Source of the DNA: Delta-02 sp964513565
GTDB lineage: Bacteria > Desulfobacterota > Syntrophorhabdia > Syntrophorhabdales > Syntrophorhabdaceae
Direction: 5' to 3'
Assembly (NCBI GenBank): GCA_964513565.1
Contig: CAZENE010000009.1
Location: 28,442-92,441, forward strand
DNA: 64,000 bases
The notes beneath the pieces were generated by a model, which ran no database searches, was not told the origin of the DNA, and saw only the letters and a list, made by a program, of their open reading frames with translations. A program made the position numbers and the translations under genes. Positions 41,562 through 49,216 of this stretch are shown here, piece by piece. Numbering within the stretch: the first letter of the stretch is position 1; each line of letters opens with the position of its first letter.

Positions 41562-42968
41562 ATGAAAAATACAAAATTATGGGGAACGATAACCTTTACA
41601 GTCATTGGCCTTATTATTGGACTTGGCCAGCCCTTCAAGGGTCTGTCGCCTCAGGGTCATTATATTTTTGGGGCCGTCATGATTACACTAGGGTTCTGGA
41701 TCTTCAAACCCGGCAACCTTCCTTATTTTGCTGGTGCAGCATTTTTGATCGGAGCAGGACTCATATTTGGGTTACCCCTCACTACCGTAGGATCGGGATT
41801 TTTAAGTTCTGCCGTCTGGACCCTCATACCGGCGCTATATTTCGGATTTGTCCTTCAAAAAACGGGTTTAGGGAAACGAATTGCCTACTTCGTACTCAAA
41901 AGCTTTAACCCCAGCTACCTGACGATCATGGTGAGCTGGCTCATAATCGGGCTTATCCTGTCCGCTTTGACCCCATCTATCACGGTCCGGCTTTCTATTA
42001 TGATGCCGATCGCAATAGGCGTGGTCGAGGCATGTAAATTACCCGACAAATCTCGCGGTTCAGCGCTTATTTGTATGCTTGCCTGGGCGACAGCGGTTTT
42101 GCCTGGTACAGGCTGGCTAACAGGATCTTTGTGGGGACCATTCATGATGGGATTTATTCCACCGGAACTCAAGTACCTTGCCACGTTCGACATGTGGTTT
42201 AAGGTTATGGCCGTACCCTGGTTTATCGTAACGGGAATATTCGTCACACTGCTTTACCTTTTTTTGCGACCCAAAAAACCTTTGAATATCAGTAGTGAAA
42301 CATTCAAGAAGAATTACGAAGCGCTGGGAAAGATAACACGCCAAGAAATAATTACCGGTATCGTTCTGATCGGCGCCCTCATACTTTTCACGACAGAAAA
42401 ATACCACAAGATTCCTACCGCCGCGACGGCCCTGCTTATATTTACCGCATTAATCATATTTCAGATCATCGGTGCAGCAGATATAGGAACAGGAGTGAAC
42501 TGGGATGTTATCTGCTTCTTCGGTGTTGCGGTGAGCTTGTCGGCAATTTTCTCGAAAGCGGGCATAGCATCTTGGATGAGGCCATTCATCGAGCCTTCGA
42601 TATTGTCATTTGCAGCATTGCCTATCATGTTCCTGCTCGTCATCACTATTGGGTTATGGTTTATCAGGTTCATCGATGTTCCGTGGGGTTTCTCGACAAT
42701 AGCCCTGACATCGTCGTTGATGATACCCCTGTATCACAACTTCGGGCTTCACCCGCTCTTCGTCAGCGTTGCTGTCATAGCCGGCGGAAACAGTTTCTTT
42801 CTTGCATATCAACAGCCTTTTGTTATGATCGGTGATGCTATGATGAAAGGCCGGGGATGGAGCAACGGGTATGTCAGCCTGTCGGGCGCACTGTACGCCG
42901 GATCCGTCATCGTTGCGATCCTTGTCAGCTCTTTTTACTGGAAAGCGATAGGGGTCATTCCGGCCTAA
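41562..42968 (+). CDS. SLC13/DASS-type anion transporter
   Basis: 468 residues from the ATG at 41562, chosen because the upstream ATG at 41547 lies in the AAGGAGAAATAC ribosome site. About twelve hydrophobic segments are visible. The phrases ALTPSITVRLSIMMPIAIG and GTGWLTGSLWGPFMMG fit the two repeated motif regions of divalent anion:Na+ symporters. It probably imports an aromatic or dicarboxylic acid feeding the ligase and reductase. It lies 109 bp after the ligase gene, separated by a hairpin, and ends at a good terminator. Confidence 0.82.
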   Translation: MKNTKLWGTITFTVIGLIIGLGQPFKGLSPQGHYIFGAVMITLGFWIFKPGNLPYFAGAAFLIGAGLIFGLPLTTVGSGFLSSAVWTLIPALYFGFVLQKTGLGKRIAYFVLKSFNPSYLTIMVSWLIIGLILSALTPSITVRLSIMMPIAIGVVEACKLPDKSRGSALICMLAWATAVLPGTGWLTGSLWGPFMMGFIPPELKYLATFDMWFKVMAVPWFIVTGIFVTLLYLFLRPKKPLNISSETFKKNYEALGKITRQEIITGIVLIGALILFTTEKYHKIPTAATALLIFTALIIFQIIGAADIGTGVNWDVICFFGVAVSLSAIFSKAGIASWMRPFIEPSILSFAALPIMFLLVITIGLWFIRFIDVPWGFSTIALTSSLMIPLYHNFGLHPLFVSVAVIAGGNSFFLAYQQPFVMIGDAMMKGRGWSNGYVSLSGALYAGSVIVAILVSSFYWKAIGVIPA

Positions 42969-42991
42969 GACCATAATTGATAAGTGCAAGA

Positions 42992-43028
42992 GAGGTGTGC
43001 GGCACATTCTGCATGCCTCTTTTTATTG
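42992..43028 (+). terminator. Rho-independent terminator after transporter gene
   Basis: GAGGTGTGC (42992-43000) pairs with GCATGCCTC (43011-43019) with two G-U wobbles, loop of ten bases, followed by TTTTTATT. Good position, 24 bp after the stop. Confidence 0.8.
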
Positions 43029-43134
43029 CATGTTTTTTTCATCACTCCACATATATTGTAAACTCCTCTTTCCCGCCTATATAGTATAGTGCCAAAATGT
43101 CATACAAGAAATGGTACTTTTTACTTGAGCGGGG

Positions 43135-43230
43135 AACCGGACACGTTTCTAACTTAATTTACTTTTATCATAGAAGTAATAACTCCGGGTTTATTACTAC
43201 AACTTATTTTGGTTGTATGAGTGTCCGGTT
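43135..43230. repeat. 10-bp inverted repeat framing 76 bp
   Basis: AACCGGACAC (43135-43144) and GTGTCCGGTT (43221-43230) are exact complements. The CGGGG neighbouring each arm is in direct rather than inverted orientation, so the symmetry stops at 10 bp. It could be a miniature IS-derived remnant at the cargo boundary, or chance. Confidence 0.35.
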
Positions 43231-43389
43231 TAAACGGGGGCTACTACATCATATCATAGATTTCTTCTCCCGATACACGGGTATCCTTCGGCATTATCCT
43301 TGGATAAATCGTCCCACGTGAAGCATACCTATATAAAGGGGCCTAACCAGCATTTTGTCTAATTCAGGGCCACAGCCTCCGTGTTGAAC

Positions 43390-43653
43390 TCAGTTGAAAA
43401 CGTCGGGCATGTTGAGCCCCGCCTTCTGGAGGGTGGTGAGGATTATCTCAATCACGATCTTTGAATGCATGACAAGCGAACCGATGACAATGTAGCTGAT
43501 CGCACCTTTCCCGTTGTGGGCCCGGCTGTTTGACTGCCCGTATCTGATCAATCCCCTGATTATTAATACAACTCCGACCACGAAGCATAGCGGCGGGATC
43601 GCTAGCATTATCTGTCTTGCGAAACTCAAGACATGTGAACTGATGCTTTCCAT
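43390..43653 (-). CDS. Small two-TM protein, IcmC/DotE-like
   Basis: 87 residues from the ATG at 43651-43653 after AAGGGG; a GTG at 43659 is too close to the site. Two membrane segments (IMLAIPPLCFVVGVVLIIRGL and ISYIVIGSLVMHSKIVIEIIL) are separated by a short polar, Asn- and Gly-rich loop. This is the shape of IcmC/DotE and IcmD/DotP small inner-membrane proteins of Dot/Icm systems. It diverges from the DotI-like gene, with only 49 bp between the two starts. Confidence 0.55.
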   Translation of the reverse strand: MESISSHVLSFARQIMLAIPPLCFVVGVVLIIRGLIRYGQSNSRAHNGKGAISYIVIGSLVMHSKIVIEIILTTLQKAGLNMPDVFN

Positions 43654-43685
43654 TTTCACCCCTTAGAAAAAAATGCTTTTGCGGC

Positions 43686-43692
43686 GCTATTT
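43686..43692 (+). promoter_or_regulatory. GCTATTT upstream motif, site 9
   Basis: Plus-strand GCGCTATTTAAGTATCGAT directly precedes the ATG of the DotI-like gene at 43703. It is at the head of the type IV secretion cluster. As with site 2, the short distance to the start implies a nearly leaderless mRNA if it is a -10 element. Confidence 0.45.
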
Positions 43693-43702
43693 AAGTATCG
43701 AT

Positions 43703-44386
43703 ATGGAAAACACTAAAAAACTGTCACAGGCCGGCGAAGATGGCAGAGTGCTCTCAATCGAGAGCGATTTTTTCTTCTCACTGCGTAAGTCAACCAAAAT
43801 GACGTTCCTGGTCGCCATTTCCTGCGTCATTATCTCCATATTGATGTTAATAGCATCGATATTAGTCGTAACTGTCGGCAAGGGCAAAGACAAGATAATC
43901 GAACGCGATGCATCGGGTCGTCCGGCTCTCCTTAAGGTTGACAGTCCTTCCGAAATCCATGCCCCCGAACTCGATATTTTCGTCAAGGACGCCGTCCCGG
44001 CGGTCTTGGCCTGGACATATATGGAGATACGCGACCAAGAGGATTTTACGAGACGGATGCAGAAGGTAAGCTCGAAGTTCACGCCGAAGGGTTTTCAGGA
44101 ATTCTTCGACCCCTTCAAAGACATCTACCTGAGAAGCATCGTTGAACAGAGGCTTATCGTCAGGGCCGAATTCGATTCCGTGAAGGACGCAAAGATAAGG
44201 GGGGCCGACGCATTCCTGCAAATCGCTGTAAAGCGGTCCTCGATCCGGGTAATAGGTGAAGGCGCGAGCGAAGAACAGAAGGAGGGAAAGCTCTTTGAGA
44301 TCAGAGTGCACAAAGGCGAAAGGACCCTGGCAAATCCTTACGGTCTGTATATTAGCCGTTTCAGTGAGCTTATCACCAGCAAGTAA
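43703..44386 (+). CDS. dotI: DotI/IcmL (TraM)-like T4SS inner-membrane protein
   Basis: 227 residues from the ATG at 43703; a more upstream frame start at 43673 would run through the GCTATTT motif. One membrane segment (FLVAISCVIISILMLIASILVV) near residues 34-56 is followed by a periplasmic domain with mixed alpha and beta, including VLAWTYMEIRDQEDFTRRMQ. A single TM plus a 150-residue periplasmic domain is the layout of DotI/TraM, the VirB8-like subunit of IncI-type systems. It is followed by a DotH-like gene, the same order as TraM-TraN in IncI plasmids. Confidence 0.72.
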   Translation: MENTKKLSQAGEDGRVLSIESDFFFSLRKSTKMTFLVAISCVIISILMLIASILVVTVGKGKDKIIERDASGRPALLKVDSPSEIHAPELDIFVKDAVPAVLAWTYMEIRDQEDFTRRMQKVSSKFTPKGFQEFFDPFKDIYLRSIVEQRLIVRAEFDSVKDAKIRGADAFLQIAVKRSSIRVIGEGASEEQKEGKLFEIRVHKGERTLANPYGLYISRFSELITSK

Positions 44387-45173
44387 GATAGCGGCCAGGC
44401 AGGGAGACGGGGAGGATTCGCAAAAACAGAATAAGGCACCCGCCCCGCCTGTCGATCTTGATATCGCCGATATCAGGGAAGTAAAAGAGAAAGTCGCAAA
44501 GATAAAACCGCTTATCGAAACGGATAGGGAGCTTACCACGATCCGCGTCCGGGAGATCGAGGCGGGAAGCAGAGCTGTGCCGAAGATTGAGCTTGCCTAC
44601 GGGTACGGGACAGCCATCGTTCTTCCGTTCCAATTTGACCTTGCCAATGTCGCCTTGGGGAACAAGGAGAAATTTCACGTCGATGCGAAAGGGAATTCAC
44701 TCATTATTTTTCCCCTGCAGGAGTTCAAAACCACGAATCTTATCGTCTTTGAATCGACAGCCGACGGCGAGGTTGTTCCCCATCATTACCTGCTCGTGGA
44801 GAATTCGCAGGCCGGCACCGCTGACTTTACGGTAAAGGTCAACAAACAGAAACCCGGCAGTGCCCAAAACCTGATCGACGCCGTCATAAAGGCGTTATCA
44901 ACGCAGCATGTCCCCGGCAAGGAGACCGCGGAGTGGGCGTTCTTTGAAGGCAGAGCGGCCGTGATCAGCAATATGGGCGCCTCTCCCTTCATGAGGAAGC
45001 TTACCCTCCTGTCCCCGAACCTTACCGTCTATATGATCAACGGCAGGGTTACCCCGCTCGGCGATGTGGATTGGAGCGCATACCCCGACAGTAAAACCAC
45101 GATTGTGGCAACAAAAAAAGACAGACTGACTGTCAGGAGAGTAGGTGATGGGAAGGCATTTTCGAGCAATTAA
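44295..45173 (+). CDS. dotH: DotH/IcmK (TraN)-like outer-membrane complex protein
   Basis: 292 residues if the TTG at 44295 is the start. That codon has a strong AAGGAGGG eight bases before it, and the encoded N-terminus (basic, then ILTVCILAVSVSLSPASKIAA) is a good signal peptide. It therefore overlaps the DotI-like gene by 92 bp in another frame. The mature part, with AYGYGTAIVLPFQFDLANVALGNKEKF and strand-rich DAKGNSLIIFPLQEFKTTNLIVF, fits the VirB9-like N-terminal domain of DotH. DotH forms the outer-membrane ring with DotC, DotD and DotG. Confidence 0.7.
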   Translation: MRSECTKAKGPWQILTVCILAVSVSLSPASKIAARQGDGEDSQKQNKAPAPPVDLDIADIREVKEKVAKIKPLIETDRELTTIRVREIEAGSRAVPKIELAYGYGTAIVLPFQFDLANVALGNKEKFHVDAKGNSLIIFPLQEFKTTNLIVFESTADGEVVPHHYLLVENSQAGTADFTVKVNKQKPGSAQNLIDAVIKALSTQHVPGKETAEWAFFEGRAAVISNMGASPFMRKLTLLSPNLTVYMINGRVTPLGDVDWSAYPDSKTTIVATKKDRLTVRRVGDGKAFSSN

Positions 45174-45528
45174 ACTTGCGGTACTATGGGCGGCACTGAT
45201 GGTGCTTCCCGGAAGCGGGATCGCGTACGCGGGCGACACGACAACGACGCCAGGCTGGACGGCAACCCCGCAGGTGCCCGAAAAGCCGGGGGCCCGGGGT
45301 ACAAACACCGAACGGTATGACATCTTGAGGGCTCTTACGCGGGAGATAGCATTTGTAAAGACCCTCTCCGTTGACAGCCCGTCACAGTATTATCAGTCGG
45401 GTACGGCTGCCGGGGCCGGTCCGGCCCGGCATCCTGTTATCGCCGGCCCGGTCAACCTCTCGCCAAGGGAAAACCCGACCTTCGAAGATGTAAAACAGGT
45501 AAAGGGGAAAAGAGGAACAGGAGAATAA
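45148..45528 (+). CDS. Small secreted protein in T4SS cluster
   Basis: 126 residues from the ATG at 45148 (GTG at 45145 possible) after AGGAGAG. Residues 1-28 are a signal peptide with the cleavage-like phrase GIAYAGD. The mature part is Pro-, Gly- and Thr-rich, with one helical segment (YDILRALTREIAFVKTL). It overlaps the DotH-like gene by 26 bp and lies 1 bp before the DotC-like gene. DotD would be a lipoprotein of similar size, but no lipobox Cys is present. No family assigned. Confidence 0.6.
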   Translation: MGRHFRAIKLAVLWAALMVLPGSGIAYAGDTTTTPGWTATPQVPEKPGARGTNTERYDILRALTREIAFVKTLSVDSPSQYYQSGTAAGAGPARHPVIAGPVNLSPRENPTFEDVKQVKGKRGTGE

Positions 45529-45529
45529 G

Positions 45530-46171
45530 GTGAGAAGGAAAGGAACAGGAACAGTGGGGATACTGATGGCTATTCTGCTCGGCGTATCTCTCACCGGTTG
45601 CGCCGCACCCGAGATTCGGGCGATCCCGGAAGAGATCATTAAGAACGAAGAATTGAAATCAGCCTACGAGAAGGGTCGCGAAGACGGCCGCGCGGACGCC
45701 GCAACCCTTTCCAGACAGCAGATCGAGGAACATCTCGGCGGCTTCGTCCGGAAATACCGGGATGAGCTCCTTTATCTGGAGCTCGTGAAAGGCGGAGTCC
45801 TGAAACCGGCCCGGGTATCGATGGTCTACCTACCCGGCAGGGTAAGTGATGACGGCGCGTCGTTCTCAGCCCCCTCACTATCCTGGAAGGTGGTGGCGCC
45901 GCCGCAGTTCATCTCGGACGAGAGCACCAAATGGCTCAACAAGGACCGGGCGAATTTCTGTTACTTCCTGATCAAGACATTCAGCACGGAGATGGACGCG
46001 ACATCCTTCGTGGGGGGTTCGGATAAACCCGGCGGAGTTTTCCTGTCCATGGTTCCCCATGGCGACGCGCCGGGGAAGTTCGCGGTTATCGGCAAGACAT
46101 TGACCGGCAACTGTGAGAACGCAATGACCTTTTACAGGAAGAAGGGCCATACCGCCGTCCAGATCGAGTGA
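45530..46171 (+). CDS. dotC: DotC (TraI)-like lipoprotein
   Basis: 213 residues from the GTG at 45530 after CAGGAG. The signal peptide ends in a lipobox, GVSLTGCAAPE, with the lipidated Cys at residue 24. The mature part has GREDGRADAATLSRQQIEEHLG followed by FVRKYRDELLYLELVKGGVLKPARVSMV, a pattern of DotC/TraI. It is shorter than Legionella DotC (about 300). DotC with DotD places DotH in the outer membrane. The gene order DotI-DotH-x-DotC keeps it in the core complex operon. Confidence 0.7.
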   Translation: MRRKGTGTVGILMAILLGVSLTGCAAPEIRAIPEEIIKNEELKSAYEKGREDGRADAATLSRQQIEEHLGGFVRKYRDELLYLELVKGGVLKPARVSMVYLPGRVSDDGASFSAPSLSWKVVAPPQFISDESTKWLNKDRANFCYFLIKTFSTEMDATSFVGGSDKPGGVFLSMVPHGDAPGKFAVIGKTLTGNCENAMTFYRKKGHTAVQIE

Positions 46172-46182
46172 GGGAGAGGGCT

Positions 46183-46674
46183 ATGAAGATCAGATATTAT
46201 CCTGAAAAGTACTGGCAGAATATCACCCTGTCGGTCTTGAAACCGGTCGAGGACTGGCGCCGGAAGGACGCGATGACTCTTGAGATAAGCGTTTCCGGCA
46301 AACGGGAGCCTGACATTATCGACCTTGACAGGACGAGAGAGATCGTCGGGAAGAGGACCCGCACGTACGCGACCATCACGGGCTGCGTCTTTCTGGAGAC
46401 GCTCTTCATCATGGCGGTCATATCATGGCTGGGAAGGCCGTTCACAACGAACACCATCTTCCAGATGCTCGCATGCACCGTGCTCATCATCGCCGTGGCG
46501 CTCGTTATCAAGGGCAACGTCGAAAAGATGGTGTACGGGGGTTTTTCGTGCGAGCTGGGGGAGATCTATTTCCAGAGCGACAGCGAAAGGGCACAGTTCA
46601 ACGACACCCTTGCAGCGAAGAAAGGGAGAAGGTCAGGGAAAATCAAGCACGAGGAGGCAGGCGGTGAAGATTAA
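46183..46674 (+). CDS. Two-TM membrane protein in T4SS cluster
   Basis: 163 residues from the ATG at 46183, which follows GAGGGAGAGGG. The N-terminal 65 residues are soluble and charged. Two membrane segments follow (ATITGCVFLETLFIMAVISWL and IFQMLACTVLIIAVALVI), then a 50-residue cytoplasmic tail. It fits the size of several poorly conserved accessory Tra proteins, but no family is clear. It overlaps the next gene by 11 bp. Confidence 0.6.
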   Translation: MKIRYYPEKYWQNITLSVLKPVEDWRRKDAMTLEISVSGKREPDIIDLDRTREIVGKRTRTYATITGCVFLETLFIMAVISWLGRPFTTNTIFQMLACTVLIIAVALVIKGNVEKMVYGGFSCELGEIYFQSDSERAQFNDTLAAKKGRRSGKIKHEEAGGED

Positions 46675-47041
46675 GGTTCTATCTCAAAGGGCGTATTGCT
46701 CGATGGCGGCAGGAGCTTGGGGCGTGGTGAACTTTCTTTATACAGGCAGCGCGATCGCGGGCTCTTCGACCAACTATGACAACAGCGCGATCGGCATCGG
46801 CAGCAAGGACGTCGGGGGGTTCGCTACGAGCCTCGCGGACATCGTCATCACCGCCGTACTCGCCGTCGCATTCTGCGTGGGGGCGTGCATGGTCGTCATG
46901 GGGCTCGTTGGCTTTGCCCAGAAGCGCGACAACCCGGAAGCAGCCCAGGGTGCACCGAGAAAACTCATGGCCGGCGGGGCGTTGCTTGCGGTCTCGGTCA
47001 TTATCGGAGTTCTGCGGGCGACGCTCAAGAACGCGGCATAA
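46664..47041 (+). CDS. Small membrane protein, IcmD/DotP-like
   Basis: 125 residues from the GTG at 46664 after GAGGAGG. An N-terminal hydrophobic stretch is followed by a Ser-, Gly- and Asn-rich loop and two membrane segments (ADIVITAVLAVAFCVGACMVVMGLVGF and LMAGGALLAVSVIIGVL) around a short polar loop with KRDNPEAAQGAP. The loop and Gly-rich second TM match the form of the IcmD/DotP and IcmC/DotE family in Dot/Icm systems. The family match is by shape. Confidence 0.6.
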   Translation: MKIKVLSQRAYCSMAAGAWGVVNFLYTGSAIAGSSTNYDNSAIGIGSKDVGGFATSLADIVITAVLAVAFCVGACMVVMGLVGFAQKRDNPEAAQGAPRKLMAGGALLAVSVIIGVLRATLKNAA

Positions 47042-47049
47042 GGTGATGC

Positions 47050-47403
47050 ATGGCGAAGCACGGATCCGGTGCGGGGCAAGGGCGGCGCGAAACAGCGGGA
47101 AGACGGGCGTCGAACGTCAATCTGCCTATAGTGGTCCCCTATGCGAATGTGGCTCTCGAGGACTTTGTCATCTGTTTTGCGGCTCTTATGCTCTGTAACG
47201 GGGCCTCTTCCATCCTGGGAATCTTCTGGCAGGAGGCCTCGACATTTTGCATCGTAATCGGTGTCTGCGCGGCTATTTCCCTGTACATATTCGCGTATAG
47301 GAAAAGAAAAGCGGAGATTCAAATGCGCGGGTACAGCAGGATAGGGATCCTGAGGAGATATTTTGCCTTCTTTCTCGGGGGAGACTGGCTCTTGGGCCGG
47401 TGA
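47050..47403 (+). CDS. Small membrane protein, possible IcmT/VirB3-like
   Basis: 117 residues, ATG at 47050, 8 bp after the previous stop. Two membrane segments over residues 38-90 (DFVICFAALMLCNGASSILGIFW and FCIVIGVCAAISLYIFA) are followed by a basic C-terminus RKRKAEIQMRGYSRIGILRR and an aromatic end. Small proteins like this (IcmT/TraK, VirB3) sit between core-complex and ATPase genes in these clusters, which fits the place here. The family assignment is tentative. Confidence 0.55.
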   Translation: MAKHGSGAGQGRRETAGRRASNVNLPIVVPYANVALEDFVICFAALMLCNGASSILGIFWQEASTFCIVIGVCAAISLYIFAYRKRKAEIQMRGYSRIGILRRYFAFFLGGDWLLGR

Positions 47404-47436
47404 TCCCGCCGGGAGGAAGATCACCGGGGAGGGGAT

Positions 47437-48132
47437 ATGGAAAAAATAAGTATCCGGGCGGCGGTTGCCGGAAAAGGTCCATTCGGGGTCAAGCTCCGGC
47501 TCGAGAACAATTCGGAGGAGTGGTTCAAGTACGGCAAGAATGAAAAGGCCGCCGAGAGATATAAAACCGCCGTCTCCCGTATGAACCTCGGTGACGTCGT
47601 CCACGTTGAGGCCGTGATCCAGGCAAAGGAAGGCAGGAACAACTATTTCTTGCGGGATATTCAACCGGAGGGCGGTGACAACGTCGTCACCATGCCGGGC
47701 GCGGTCGAACCCAGAGCGGTTTCGATGGGAGGTAAGGACCTGACGGAACTCATCAAGGAAATCTGGGTCACGGTCAATAGGATGGATTCCGAACAGGGGG
47801 TTCTGAAGAGCGATTTTACAGCACTGAGGAACGACGTCCAGACGCTCGGCGAAATCGTCAAAGGCCTTCATGGCGGCGACCTTAGCCCTTCGGAGCGGGC
47901 CCGGACCGCATTGTCGCTCGGTACGAAGCTGATCGACAGCTCGTTTACCAACGGAAATATTGCCCAGACCCTCGGAAACAACCTGAACGAGTACAGCAAG
48001 AACCTGAAGGAGAAGATACTTCCGCTGCTGGGCGAAGTATCGAGGATGATAGGCCATCATCTCAGCCAGCGGGAACAGGAGATTCTTGAAAATGTCCATG
48101 TCCCTGCGGCAGGGGAGGGGATCAGTCCATAG
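47437..48132 (+). CDS. 231-residue protein with OB-like N-terminus
   Basis: ATG at 47437 after GGGGAGGGG. The first 75 residues (ISIRAAVAGKGPFGVKLRLEN, then GDVVHVEAVIQA) have strand alternation similar to the protein at 5863-6612; the rest is helical, with a final amphipathic segment. It is directly before, and overlapping by one base, the DotB-like ATPase gene, an odd place for a nucleic-acid-binding protein. It may bind transferred single-stranded DNA. No database family assigned. Confidence 0.6.
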   Translation: MEKISIRAAVAGKGPFGVKLRLENNSEEWFKYGKNEKAAERYKTAVSRMNLGDVVHVEAVIQAKEGRNNYFLRDIQPEGGDNVVTMPGAVEPRAVSMGGKDLTELIKEIWVTVNRMDSEQGVLKSDFTALRNDVQTLGEIVKGLHGGDLSPSERARTALSLGTKLIDSSFTNGNIAQTLGNNLNEYSKNLKEKILPLLGEVSRMIGHHLSQREQEILENVHVPAAGEGISP

Positions 48133-49214
48133 TGGAGGACACCTGCCTCAGAAATATCATTATCAAGGCTCACGGAGACGACGTCTCGGACATCTACATC
48201 CAGACGGACAATCCCGTCTTCTTTCGTTCCGGGGGCCAGATGTACAAGACGGGGATTACCCCCGGCAAGTCGGAGATGGACGAAATACTCTCGATTATGT
48301 TCAAGGACCCGGGCATTATCGCGGCGATGTACGACAAGGAAGAGCGCGACCTTTCGTACGCAATGACGGAGGGCAGCCTGGCGCACCGGTTCCGGGTCAA
48401 CGTCTGCCTGACGAAACAGGGGGTCGGCATCGTCATGCGCCGTTTAAAGACGGTCGATCCGCAACCGGAGAAATTCGGCGTCCCTGCCGAGCTTATCGAG
48501 ATGGTAAACAGTACGAAAAACGGCATCGTCTTCATAGCGGGAGTTACGGGAAGCGGAAAGTCCACCACACTGGCGGCCCTGATAGGTTCCCTCGCTCGAA
48601 AACACTGTCTGAACATCGTGACGATCGAGGACCCGATCGAATACGAGATCCCCCGGGGCAAAAGCAACGTCATGCAGCGCGAGGTGGGCACCCTGACGAA
48701 GTCATTTGATCAGGCGCTGCGGGCCGCGATGCGTGAAAAACCGGACATTATCATGGTAGGCGAGGTCAGGGATCCCGATACCGTATTGGCAGCGATTAAG
48801 GCGGCAGAAACGGGACACCTCGTTCTGACCACCGTGCATACCCATATGGCATCACAGGTTCCCTCCCGCCTTGCCGCCATGTTCCCCGTGGACAAACAGG
48901 CCTGGATCCTGAGCGGGATGGCCGCAACTACGATCGGCTGCATGACACAGGTGCTTGTCCCGTCGTCAATCGACCAGACGCTTGTCCTGGCCACAGAATT
49001 CGTGGATACAAGCACGGTGGAAGCAAGGCGCGCCATTGCCGGCGGCGACGGCCACACCCTGCGGAACCTGATGCGCAAAGCGGCAAAGACCGGTACCGTA
49101 AGGGAAGGGTGGACGTTGAACAATGATCTATTCAGGCTCGTGATGGCAGGCAGGCTTGACGCGAGGGACGGCCTTATGTATTCCAACGATGCCGTGAATT
49201 TCAGGAGGGAATAA
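48132..49214 (+). CDS. dotB: DotB (TraJ)-like secretion ATPase
   Basis: 360 residues from the GTG at 48132 that shares a base with the previous stop. It is a PilT/VirB11-type ATPase: Walker A GVTGSGKSTT near residue 138, an Asp box IVTIEDPIEYE, Walker B region PDIIMVGEVRDPDT and a His box HLVLTTVHTH. The N-terminal 110 residues are the PAS-like domain. DotB and TraJ are the cytoplasmic hexameric ATPases that power Dot/Icm-type secretion. Strong conservation of all four motifs makes this the most secure T4SS call here. Confidence 0.92.
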   Translation: MEDTCLRNIIIKAHGDDVSDIYIQTDNPVFFRSGGQMYKTGITPGKSEMDEILSIMFKDPGIIAAMYDKEERDLSYAMTEGSLAHRFRVNVCLTKQGVGIVMRRLKTVDPQPEKFGVPAELIEMVNSTKNGIVFIAGVTGSGKSTTLAALIGSLARKHCLNIVTIEDPIEYEIPRGKSNVMQREVGTLTKSFDQALRAAMREKPDIIMVGEVRDPDTVLAAIKAAETGHLVLTTVHTHMASQVPSRLAAMFPVDKQAWILSGMAATTIGCMTQVLVPSSIDQTLVLATEFVDTSTVEARRAIAGGDGHTLRNLMRKAAKTGTVREGWTLNNDLFRLVMAGRLDARDGLMYSNDAVNFRRE

Positions 49215-49216
49215 AT

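Larger units (their letters stand above)
42969..43389. other. Right boundary of cargo block, AT-rich intergenic
   Basis: No convincing gene; a 74-codon plus-strand frame (43097-43321) lacks a ribosome site. It contains the transporter terminator, then an AT-rich stretch framed by AACCGGACAC (43135-43144) and GTGTCCGGTT (43221-43230). After it the conjugative genes resume. Confidence 0.5.

Noticed and set aside
43097..43321. Plus-strand frame of 74 codons in the gap after the transporter
   Set aside because: It has no ribosome site, lies across the inverted repeat, and its composition is not gene-like.
46774..48099. Minus-strand frame of 441 codons
   Set aside because: It runs antisense across three tightly packed T4SS genes; no start site or domain.
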